Shown here: piece by piece, positions 1-6,195 of the stretch | How positions within the stretch are numbered: the first letter of the stretch is position 1 | Layout: every line of letters begins with the position of its first letter | Source: an uncultured Candidatus Melainabacteria bacterium | Lineage (GTDB): Bacteria > Cyanobacteriota > Vampirovibrionia > Gastranaerophilales > Gastranaerophilaceae | Assembly: GCA_934693215.1 (NCBI GenBank) | Contig: CAKUVB010000054.1 | Coordinates: 1 to 10,126 of the forward strand | Length of the DNA stretch: 10,126 nucleotides | Reading direction: 5' to 3' | Notes under the pieces: model-generated | What the model was told of the DNA's origin: nothing | The model's database searches: none | The model's input: only the letters and a program-made list of their open reading frames with translations | Translations under genes and position numbers: made by a program

Positions 1-9
1 AAATCGACT

Positions 10-15
10 TATAAT
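10..15 (+). promoter_or_regulatory. Possible -10 box for the first gene
   Basis: A perfect TATAAT hexamer sits at the extreme left edge. The matching -35 position would fall mostly outside the window (only TCGACT or earlier bases are visible), so the promoter cannot be confirmed. If it is used, transcription would begin near position 22, inside the TATGA repeats, and give a leader of about 100 nt for the gene at 122. Chance matches to this hexamer are common in AT-rich DNA. Confidence 0.3.
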
Positions 16-20
16 GCCTA

Positions 21-40
21 TATGATATGATATGATATGA
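21..40. repeat. Tandem TATGA repeat, four copies
   Basis: Four exact head-to-tail copies of the pentamer TATGA. They are followed directly by a G-rich patch at 42-55 containing GTGG, TGGGG and CGGGG, which stands out in this AT-rich window. The repeat lies in the untranslated region before the first gene. Its copy number could vary by slippage. No function is evident. Confidence 0.7.
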
Positions 41-121
41 TGTGGTGGGGCGGGGCAATTCTCTTGAATAAAATGTGTTTATATTAAAGTAAGCATATTT
101 TGGATATGAAAGGAGATAAAA

Positions 122-514
122 ATGGCAGGATTTAACAATGTAGGATACAATCCTATTAAGACAATAGATACAACAGGTTCAAAGCTTGATGATGTTGATG
201 CACAAATAGCAAGCCTTAATAAGAGTGTTCCTGAGCAAACTTCTACAAAGTTAGAAAAAGAAAAGGCTGTGAAAGTTAAAAATGAAATAATCAAACTTTT
301 AAAACAAAAATTGGCAGTTGCTCATAAAGATGGAAATGTGAGTCTTGCACAAAATATAAATAATAATATAAGAATTGTTGAAGAAGAACGAAATGTTATT
401 CTTGATGAAATAAAAGCGATGAGTATGGGAACAAGTATTTATAATCAAGAACAGAGTTCAGATTCAATAAAAGGCTCTGGTAAAGTAAGTATATGGACGC
501 AACAAAAAGCTTAA
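122..514 (+). CDS. Hypothetical small coiled-coil-like protein (130 aa)
   Basis: I do not recognise this protein. The start is well supported: AGGAG at 111-115 lies six bases before the ATG. The stop TAA (512-514) is followed at once by an in-frame TAG, giving a double stop. The sequence is hydrophilic, with no signal peptide or membrane segment. Residues 1-20 are Gly/Asn-rich (MAGFNNVGYN). Residues about 36-98 are rich in Lys, Glu, Ile and Leu and look helical, probably a coiled coil, and the last 30 residues are Ser/Gln-rich and probably disordered. It is a single-gene unit with a terminator just downstream and no functional neighbours. It could be a lineage-specific structural or regulatory protein, but nothing in the sequence assigns a role. 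Confidence 0.75.
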   Translation: MAGFNNVGYNPIKTIDTTGSKLDDVDAQIASLNKSVPEQTSTKLEKEKAVKVKNEIIKLLKQKLAVAHKDGNVSLAQNINNNIRIVEEERNVILDEIKAMSMGTSIYNQEQSSDSIKGSGKVSIWTQQKA

Positions 515-520
515 TAGTTA

Positions 521-553
521 AAAAAAGGGATACATAAGTATCCTATTTTTTTT
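521..553 (+). terminator. Rho-independent terminator after the 130-aa gene
   Basis: A six-bp stem, GGATAC (528-533) with GTATCC (538-543), encloses an ATAA loop. It is followed by a T-run at 546-553 and flanked upstream by six A, so A-T pairs can extend the stem after a mismatch. It begins a few bases after the double stop. The stem is short but the layout is classic. Confidence 0.7.
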
Positions 554-698
554 ATTAAAACCATCTCAAAATATGTATGTTGTAGTCTGTTTGTATGTTT
601 TATTTTTTGTTGATAAATTTTTAAAGTGTAAAAATCTCTTAATAAAAGGCAAATTTCCTTAATTTTTTGTTTTTATATAAATATGAAAGAAGGTTAAG

Positions 699-1292
699 AT
701 GATAGATAATAGTTGTTATTTTAAACAAGTTCCAAATATTTCAACAGTACCAGTAAATAACACTTCAACAAGTGTAAATATTTCAAAAGAAACTCCTAAA
801 TTTGATACTTTTGAGGGTAGAACGAAAGGTGCATCAAAAACTTGGTTAAAAAATGATTTAGAATCTTATGCTGGTTTTAAAAAGTTAAAGGATAAATTTT
901 CTGACGAAGAAATTAAACAATTTAATGAGAAAAAGGAATTACCAAAAGGTTATTACCTAAAAGCTGTAAATAAATTAGGAGATTTTCCAAGCAGTGTTAA
1001 GGTTGAAGATGGGAAAATGCCTAGTGCGTTAGTTTTAGTAAAACTTCCGGAGGAAAAAGCTTTAAAGATTAAAAATAAAGGAAAATTTATATCTGATAAA
1101 ATGCCTGACGGTTATAAATTAGAAAATGGAACAAACGGAAAAACTTATTTGTTATCAGAAAAACATAAAGATTTTCAATCTACAAGAAAATGGATAAAGC
1201 AAGATACATTGTTTGTTACAGCGGTTTTGGTATCGACATTAGGTTCAGTTTTTGGTATTTTAAAGGCTTTAGCCAAAATGGGTAAGATATAA
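699..1292 (+). CDS. Hypothetical lysine-rich protein with C-terminal membrane anchor (197 aa)
   Basis: I do not recognise the family. The ATG at 699 is preceded by AGAAGG (688-693), five bases away, a good ribosome site. The first 35 residues are Ser/Thr/Asn-rich and probably disordered (SCYFKQVPNIS near the N-terminus). Residues 36-168 form a Lys/Glu-rich soluble region. Residues about 170-190 (TLFVTAVLVSTLGSVFGILK) make one hydrophobic helix, followed only by a short basic end, KMGKI. There is no N-terminal signal, so the layout is that of a tail-anchored protein with the bulk in the cytoplasm. Two short similar motifs, LPKGY (81-85) and MPDGY (135-139), each before a Lys/Asn-rich stretch, hint at an internal duplication. 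It stands alone between two terminators. Confidence 0.75.
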   Translation: MIDNSCYFKQVPNISTVPVNNTSTSVNISKETPKFDTFEGRTKGASKTWLKNDLESYAGFKKLKDKFSDEEIKQFNEKKELPKGYYLKAVNKLGDFPSSVKVEDGKMPSALVLVKLPEEKALKIKNKGKFISDKMPDGYKLENGTNGKTYLLSEKHKDFQSTRKWIKQDTLFVTAVLVSTLGSVFGILKALAKMGKI

Positions 1293-1341
1293 TATTTAGT
1301 TATTTAATCTAAATAAACGTATGTTATAGTTTATGTGAATA

Positions 1342-1379
1342 AAAACAACCTTCAATTAATAAATATTGAAGGTTGTTTT
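1342..1379. terminator. Strong bidirectional terminator between convergent units
   Basis: This is a perfect 15-bp stem (1342-1356 with 1365-1379) and an eight-base AT loop, with core ACAACCTTCAAT pairing with ATTGAAGGTTGT. On the plus strand the stem ends in TTTT. On the minus strand the A-run 1341-1345 becomes a T-run. It therefore serves both the 197-aa gene (plus) and the glycosyltransferase-apt unit (minus), which converge here. Confidence 0.9.
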
Positions 1380-1402
1380 ATGTTCAAATATATTTTTATT
1401 GA

Positions 1403-1939
1403 TTAATCTAAATCATATTTAAGCATTGAGATAACATCAACACCTGTATTTTTGATTTTTTCAGCACCTTTTAAAGGTGTTAATTCAATAATAAATGCTG
1501 CAGAATCAACTTTACCACCAGCTTTTTTGATAAGATTACAAGCTGCAGTAGCTGTTCCACCAGTAGCTAGAAGGTCATCAATAACAACTACGTTAGCACC
1601 TTTTTCTACTGCGTCAGCATGAATTTCTATAGAATCAGAACCGTATTCCAAATCATAACTTTCTTTTATTGTATCTGCAGGAAGTTTATTTGGTTTTCTG
1701 ATAGGAATAAAACCAGCATTTAATTTATAAGCCAAAGGCATGCCGAATATAAAACCTCTTGATTCAATACCCGCAACATAATCAATTTTTTTATCTTTAT
1801 AAATATCATATAAAAAATCAATCATAGCTTGTAATGCTTCAGGGTTTTTGATACCAGTTGTTATGTCTAAAAATGTTATGCCTTTTTTAGGAAAATCTGG
1901 TACTTGTCTTATTGTTTCTTTTACTGCATCTATATTCAT
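1403..1939 (-). CDS. apt: Adenine phosphoribosyltransferase
   Basis: Apt salvages adenine: adenine plus PRPP gives AMP plus pyrophosphate, in the cytoplasm. The 178-aa length is typical. The start MNIDAVKETIRQVPDFPKKGITFLDIT matches the family's N-terminal signature in style, ending in the usual F-P-x-x-G-I-x-F-x-D-I. ESRGF lies at residues 59-63 and RKPNKLP at 81-87. The PRPP-binding loop VVVIDDLLATGGTA is at 117-130, with the acidic pair and TGGT that hold PRPP. The ATG overlaps the TGA of the upstream glycosyltransferase gene by four bases (ATGA, 1936-1939), so translation is probably coupled. It also has its own ribosome site AGGAAG (1944-1949 on the minus strand), four bases away. The strong terminator at 1342-1379 ends the unit. 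Intact. Confidence 0.96.
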   Translation of the reverse strand: MNIDAVKETIRQVPDFPKKGITFLDITTGIKNPEALQAMIDFLYDIYKDKKIDYVAGIESRGFIFGMPLAYKLNAGFIPIRKPNKLPADTIKESYDLEYGSDSIEIHADAVEKGANVVVIDDLLATGGTATAACNLIKKAGGKVDSAAFIIELTPLKGAEKIKNTGVDVISMLKYDLD

Positions 1940-3297
1940 TGTACTTCCTGTAACTCCTTCTCTGTATTATTTATATTTTTATGGCCAGCTTCTTCTTCCA
2001 TTACTAGCCCATGGGCTGTTTTGCCCCAATTCATATCTTTCTTGCAAAATAATATTTTACCACAAATAAATAAAACCATAGGGAACCAAATTATTAACAT
2101 ATATATTGCCGTATAACTAGCCTGTATGAATGCTGGTATCCTTTTTTGGTTATCATATCTTCTAAGACTATAACGAATAGCCATAAAGAATCCGATAGCG
2201 GTAATGATAGCAATAATCACTGATGAGAACAATTCTTGTTGTAGCACACCTTTACCGGTAAGAGCTTTGAAAGCTCTAATAACAATTTCAAGAATCATCC
2301 ATAGTGGCATTATAAATTGTGTAATATATGCAATCATATCCAATTTTGCTCTGAGTGACATTTTTATGGATTTTATAGCTTCGCTTGAATATTCAAGATA
2401 TCTTCTTATTGTACCTTCTAACCATCTTCTTCTTTGTCTGAATAATGGTACAAGGTAAATAATTCCTTCTTCATACACTTCTGCTGATGGACAGTATCTA
2501 ACGTCCCAACCTTTTATGTGTAATCTTGTAGACATGTCTAAATCATCGGTAATTGTGTAATTGTTCCAACCGTCAATATCTTCTAAAGCTTTACGTTTGA
2601 TAAGTTCACCGTTACCTCGAAGTTCTACTGCACCTTTTATTGCATCACGTCCAACTTGTAAATACGTATCAAGAACGTATTCATTATATTGGCATCTTGT
2701 TAAAAGATTGTAAGAACCGTTACGGATAACTTTTCTTGCTTGAACAGCACCCACATCAGCAGGTTCTAGGCATGGAATCATTTTGTTTAAGAAGTCTGGT
2801 TCAACAGTCGCATCTGCATCAAAAACTAGAATGGCATCACCTTTTGCAAGTTTTAGTGCATCATTTAATACTGCAGATTTTCCAGGAAATGCTTCTTGCT
2901 CTCTAATAAGAGTTTTTACTTTATCTTTGTATTTTAACTCAATATTTTTAATAACATTTGCTGTATTATCGGTACTTCTATCATCAATAATAATAATTTC
3001 AAAATTTTGATAATTTAATTGCATAATGTTGTCTACAGTATTTGTAATAACAGATTCTTCATTATGAGCAGGTATCATTATTGATACAAAAGGTTTGTAA
3101 TCTTCATTAATTTTAAGAGGTTGTTTCTTTAACTTACGTTTGTTATGTTGTAGTGCGACTGTAGAATAAATTCCATATACAGTCATAAATGAAAGTAACA
3201 AAACATAGCCCCATAATGTGTTTACGTGGTATTGAAACATATATATAAAGGCTGTTAAGCCAAGTAAAATAACAAATAAAGCTACTCGTTCTTTCAT
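1936..3297 (-). CDS. Membrane family 2 glycosyltransferase (processive, PgaC/hyaluronan/cellulose synthase-like)
   Basis: This 453-aa protein has two N-terminal membrane helices (about 4-24 and 28-47). A cytoplasmic GT-A catalytic domain follows from about residue 68 (VSIMIPAHNEES), and then three C-terminal helices (about 322-342, 357-377, 393-417). The catalytic signatures of processive GT2 enzymes are all present: DDRS (105-108), DAD (160-162), TDD (250-252) and QRRRW (288-292). This family polymerises sugars from UDP- or other nucleotide sugars and often exports the chain through its own membrane pore. The product could be a poly-N-acetylglucosamine, hyaluronan-like or other exopolysaccharide, and the sequence alone does not say which. 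No PgaABD, bcs or alginate partner genes lie nearby. The ATG is preceded by GAGG and a GGGGG run (3301-3311, minus strand). The gene is coupled to apt by an ATGA overlap, which looks like operon convenience rather than shared chemistry. Confidence 0.9.
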   Translation of the reverse strand: MKERVALFVILLGLTAFIYMFQYHVNTLWGYVLLLSFMTVYGIYSTVALQHNKRKLKKQPLKINEDYKPFVSIMIPAHNEESVITNTVDNIMQLNYQNFEIIIIDDRSTDNTANVIKNIELKYKDKVKTLIREQEAFPGKSAVLNDALKLAKGDAILVFDADATVEPDFLNKMIPCLEPADVGAVQARKVIRNGSYNLLTRCQYNEYVLDTYLQVGRDAIKGAVELRGNGELIKRKALEDIDGWNNYTITDDLDMSTRLHIKGWDVRYCPSAEVYEEGIIYLVPLFRQRRRWLEGTIRRYLEYSSEAIKSIKMSLRAKLDMIAYITQFIMPLWMILEIVIRAFKALTGKGVLQQELFSSVIIAIITAIGFFMAIRYSLRRYDNQKRIPAFIQASYTAIYMLIIWFPMVLFICGKILFCKKDMNWGKTAHGLVMEEEAGHKNINNTEKELQEVQ

Positions 3298-3321
3298 AAT
3301 CCCCCAACCTCAGATTTAACT

Positions 3322-3351
3322 ATTTTATCAGAAACAAAACATTTTTGCTAA
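3322..3351 (-). promoter_or_regulatory. Candidate promoter for the glycosyltransferase-apt unit
   Basis: Read on the minus strand, TTAGCA (3346-3351, four of six to TTGACA) is separated by 18 bases from TAAAAT (3322-3327, five of six to TATAAT). The predicted start is near 3315, leaving a short leader that contains the GAGG ribosome site. It lies in the divergent gap and partly abuts the plus-strand promoter, so the two could interfere. Assigned by eye only. Confidence 0.45.
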
Positions 3352-3366
3352 GTATATTAAATATTC

Positions 3367-3395
3367 TTTACTTTTTGCCCGTTATTAATTATTAT
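3367..3395 (+). promoter_or_regulatory. Candidate promoter for the aroA-flhB block, near-leaderless
   Basis: TTTACT (3367-3372, four of six) is separated by 17 bases from TATTAT (3390-3395, five of six). The predicted transcription start, about seven bases downstream, falls at or next to the ATG at 3403. No Shine-Dalgarno sequence precedes that ATG, which agrees with a leaderless transcript. Confidence 0.45.
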
Positions 3396-3402
3396 AAAGT
3401 AG

Positions 3403-3780
3403 ATGTTTAGTTTTATTAATAATTTTTTAGCACAAGTAGAACAACAGGCAATCGAGATGGGTGCCTCAACAGATTCTGATGGGCAAAGAAAAGAACAACA
3501 ACAAAAAAAACAAGAAAAGAAATGGCTTGAACAGGTTGAGGCTGACGAGGTTAAAATAGGTGGGCGACCTCTTTTAACTGAGGCTGAAGTTCAAGTTATG
3601 GCAGAATTGTATATAGATAAATTAAAAATTGCAAATCAAGATAGACCAAAAGTTGTTGCTAAGCTTGATAAGTATATTGAAAAATTCAATGTTAAAAAAT
3701 TCATGAAAGACAATCCTGATTTGACTCACCCAGATTTTTATATGGTTATATTTAATGAAACAGATAAGTTGGTACAATAA
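3403..3780 (+). CDS. Hypothetical charged protein at the head of the aroA block (125 aa)
   Basis: I do not recognise this protein. The N-terminal 18 residues (MFSFINNFLAQVEQQAIE) form a short amphipathic helix. Residues about 27-48 are extremely rich in Gln, Lys and Glu (RKEQQQKKQEKKW) and probably a coiled or disordered segment. Residues 57-125 look like a small helical domain, with LTEAEVQVMAELYIDKLKIA and an aromatic end containing HPDFYMVIFNE. There is no signal peptide or membrane helix. No ribosome site precedes the ATG; the in-frame ATG at 3457 also lacks a clear one, so I keep 3403, which fits a leaderless mRNA. The stop TAA overlaps the aroA ATG by one base (TAATG), which implies translational coupling. 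It may be a small accessory protein specific to this lineage. Confidence 0.72.
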   Translation: MFSFINNFLAQVEQQAIEMGASTDSDGQRKEQQQKKQEKKWLEQVEADEVKIGGRPLLTEAEVQVMAELYIDKLKIANQDRPKVVAKLDKYIEKFNVKKFMKDNPDLTHPDFYMVIFNETDKLVQ

Positions 3781-5060
3781 TGGATATAAAAGTTTCGGAA
3801 TCAAAACAAGGATTGAGGGGTTCAATCGTAATACCCGCAGACAAATCTATTTCACATAGAGCTGTAATGTTTTCTTCTTTGGCTCAAGGCAAGTCAATAA
3901 TAAGAAACTTTCTATATGCTTCTGATTGTCGTTCAACTGTTTCTGTTTTTAAAAATTTAGGTGTTGATATCGAGTTTATTGATAATAATACTCTATCTGT
4001 AAAATCATCAGGTGTTTTAAAACAACCTGTAACACTCCTAGATTGTGGGAATTCAGGAACAACAATGAGATTGTTGGCTGGAGTTTTAGCAAGACAAAAC
4101 TTTGATTCTGAATTAATAGGTGATGCAAGTTTGTCAAAACGTCCAATGAAAAGGATTATAACTCCTTTATCGGAAATGGGGGCAGATATTTATTCAGATA
4201 CAGGAACTGCACCTTTATTTATAAAAGGTAAATGTTTAAAACCTATAGAATACCATTCTCCGATAGCATCAGCACAAGTAAAATCTTCAATTCTGCTAGC
4301 AGGATTAGGTACAGATGGGGTTACAACAGTTGTAGAACCTTATTTGTCAAGAAATCATACAGAAATTATGCTTAAATATATGGGTGCGGATATTCAATCT
4401 GATAAAAATATTGTAAGTATAAAAAAATCTAAATTAATCGCTTGTGATATAAATGTTGCAGGAGATATTTCATCTGCTGCATTTTTTATCGTATCAGCTC
4501 TGATAATTCCAAATTCTGATATAGTTATTAAAAATGTTGGCTTAAACCCAACCAGAACAGGAATTATAGATGTAGTGAAACGTATGCAGGGTGATATTGA
4601 GGTTTTAGATGAACGTGTTGTTTCAGGCGAATTAGTTGGGGATTTGAGAGTTAAATATTCATCTTTAAAAGGTTGTGAAATAAAGGGTGCAGATATACCT
4701 CGTTTGATAGACGAACTTCCAGTAATAGCTCTTTTGGCAACTCAAGCAGAAGGCGAAACTCGTATAACAGATGCAGGTGATTTAAGAAACAAAGAAACAG
4801 ATAGAATAACTGCAGTAGTTACTGAGTTTAGAAAAATAGGTATAGATATAGATGAGTTAGATGATGGATTTTTAATTTCAGGCAAGCAACAAATAAAAGG
4901 AGATTCTGAAGTTAATGTGTATCATGACCATCGTTTAGCGATGACGTTATATATTGCGGGACTTCTTGCTCAAAAAGAAATGGTAGTTAAGGATTTTCAA
5001 TGGGTTGATGTTTCATTACCTGAATTTTTACCTCTTATGGATTCTTTGCACAGTTTATGA
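3780..5060 (+). CDS. aroA: 3-phosphoshikimate 1-carboxyvinyltransferase (EPSP synthase)
   Basis: AroA is the sixth step of the shikimate pathway. It joins phosphoenolpyruvate to shikimate-3-phosphate to make EPSP on the way to chorismate and the aromatic amino acids. The 426-aa length is normal. Visible signatures are DKSISHRA (21-28), DCGNSGTTMRLL (88-99), LSKRPMKRI (118-126), SAQVKS (164-169), RNHTE (191-195), NPTR (256-259), the catalytic-region PRLIDELP (307-314), RNKETDR (336-342) and DHRLAM (383-388). The RNHTE, SAQVK and NPTR set resembles class II EPSP synthases rather than the E. coli type, although the usual PGDKS is PADKS here. Drug response cannot be judged from this. No other aromatic pathway gene is nearby. 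The ATG overlaps the preceding stop by one base and has little ribosome site of its own. Its stop codon lies at the tip of a hairpin (5049-5069). Confidence 0.96.
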   Translation: MDIKVSESKQGLRGSIVIPADKSISHRAVMFSSLAQGKSIIRNFLYASDCRSTVSVFKNLGVDIEFIDNNTLSVKSSGVLKQPVTLLDCGNSGTTMRLLAGVLARQNFDSELIGDASLSKRPMKRIITPLSEMGADIYSDTGTAPLFIKGKCLKPIEYHSPIASAQVKSSILLAGLGTDGVTTVVEPYLSRNHTEIMLKYMGADIQSDKNIVSIKKSKLIACDINVAGDISSAAFFIVSALIIPNSDIVIKNVGLNPTRTGIIDVVKRMQGDIEVLDERVVSGELVGDLRVKYSSLKGCEIKGADIPRLIDELPVIALLATQAEGETRITDAGDLRNKETDRITAVVTEFRKIGIDIDELDDGFLISGKQQIKGDSEVNVYHDHRLAMTLYIAGLLAQKEMVVKDFQWVDVSLPEFLPLMDSLHSL

Positions 5061-5069
5061 TAAACTGTG
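5049..5069. repeat. Perfect inverted repeat spanning the aroA stop codon
   Basis: Ten-base arms CACAGTTTAT (5049-5058) and ATAAACTGTG (5060-5069) flank one central G. As RNA this is a nine-bp stem with the aroA stop codon TGA (5058-5060) as the loop. No T-run follows, so it is not a standard terminator. It could be an mRNA processing or stability element, or a dyad bound by a protein, between aroA and flhB. Confidence 0.65.
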
Positions 5070-5092
5070 ATTAAACTATCGGAAATTAAATA

Positions 5093-6175
5093 ATGGGTGA
5101 TGAAGACAAACAGTATGATGCCACCCCGCAGAAATTAGAGCGGGCCAGAAAAGAGGGTCAGGTCGTCAAATCAAAAGATGTATCTACGGCACTCTCGCTT
5201 CTTGTTGTGTTCTCTTTTATAAACCTTATGGCTCCTATGATGTGGAAAATGCTAAATGGACTTTTTCGGACGTTATATGAGCAGATACCAAATCAACATC
5301 TGGATTCCATAGGTTATACATTTATATTCACAACGGCAGTTATTCCGACTGTGACGATTGTAGGGTTAGTGTTAATTGTTGCAGCTTTTATTGCAATAGT
5401 AGGTGATTTTATACAGGTAGGCCCGTTGGTTGCAATTGCACCTTTGATGCCAAAACTTGATAAACTTAATCCTACAAAATATTTTAAGAACATTATGTCC
5501 GTAAAGACTCTTTTTGAATTGTTTAAGAACATCTTAAAAGTTGTTATTTTAGGGCTTGTTGGTTGGTCTGTATATTCTTCTCATTTGCAAAGTATTCTTA
5601 TGCTTGCTGCTATTGATAATAATTTTGCGGTAATGATTGAGTTTGGTAAATTAATTGTAGACTTTATTTACAAAGCTTGTGTGGCTTTCTTGATTATTGC
5701 TGCCGCAGATTATGGTGTTACTCGTTGGAAGTTCTTGAAAGACCAAAAGATGTCATTTAAGGAAATAAAAGATGAATATAAAAACCAAGAAGGCGACCCG
5801 CATGTTAAATCTGCATTACGTCAACGCCGTATGCAAATGTTACAACAAGGAGCTATGGATTCCGTAGCTGAGGCAGATTTTGTTGTTCGTAACCCAACCC
5901 ATGTGGCATGTGCCTTAAAATATGATGCAGAAACCATGCTTTCTCCAACTGTTATAATGAAAGGGGCAGAGTTAATTGCAAAAGAAATAATTCGGATAGC
6001 AGAAGAAAATAATGTCCCTGTAATAGACAATCCACCAGTAGCTAGAGCCGTTTTTAGAATGGTGGAAATAGGTCAGCAAATTCCACCTGAATTGTTTAAA
6101 GCTGTAGCAGAAATTTTACTTTTTGTTTACAACTTGAAAAATAAATCAAATCAGGGTAACATAAACAATAGGTAA
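5093..6175 (+). CDS. flhB: Type III export switch protein FlhB (flagellar; SctU family)
   Basis: FlhB is an inner-membrane part of the type III export gate. Its cytoplasmic domain cleaves itself and switches substrates from rod/hook to filament proteins. The 360-aa length is typical. The N-terminus carries the hallmark ATPQKLERARKEGQVVKS (10-27). Four hydrophobic segments follow at about 31-58, 75-105, 144-170 and 180-207. The cytoplasmic linker MSFKEIKDEYKNQEGDPHVK (220-239) is the conserved family motif. The NPTH autocleavage site is at 267-270, followed by VACALKYD and the C-terminal domain with PVIDNPPVARAV (309-320). All key residues are intact, so the switch should work. A weak ribosome site, GGAA (5081-5084), precedes the ATG. 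No other export or flagellar structural gene is in the window. The FliA-like sigma gene directly downstream favours flagellar FlhB over an injectisome SctU. Confidence 0.92.
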   Translation: MGDEDKQYDATPQKLERARKEGQVVKSKDVSTALSLLVVFSFINLMAPMMWKMLNGLFRTLYEQIPNQHLDSIGYTFIFTTAVIPTVTIVGLVLIVAAFIAIVGDFIQVGPLVAIAPLMPKLDKLNPTKYFKNIMSVKTLFELFKNILKVVILGLVGWSVYSSHLQSILMLAAIDNNFAVMIEFGKLIVDFIYKACVAFLIIAAADYGVTRWKFLKDQKMSFKEIKDEYKNQEGDPHVKSALRQRRMQMLQQGAMDSVAEADFVVRNPTHVACALKYDAETMLSPTVIMKGAELIAKEIIRIAEENNVPVIDNPPVARAVFRMVEIGQQIPPELFKAVAEILLFVYNLKNKSNQGNINNR

Positions 6176-6195
6176 TATTTAAATATCGATATAAA

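Noticed and set aside
79..294. Antisense reading frame over the first gene, and similar frames opposite apt, the glycosyltransferase, flhB and the sigma gene
   Set aside because: They lie within well-supported genes, have no ribosome sites of note and show low-complexity translations typical of shadow frames.
1300..1316. Small hairpin TTATTTA/TAAATAA just after the 197-aa gene
   Set aside because: It is all A-T, short and without a T-run. The 15-bp stem nearby explains termination much better.
5093..6175. Injectisome SctU instead of flagellar FlhB
   Set aside because: The family features are shared, but a FliA-like sigma gene directly downstream and no injectisome genes nearby favour FlhB. 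It is not fully excluded.
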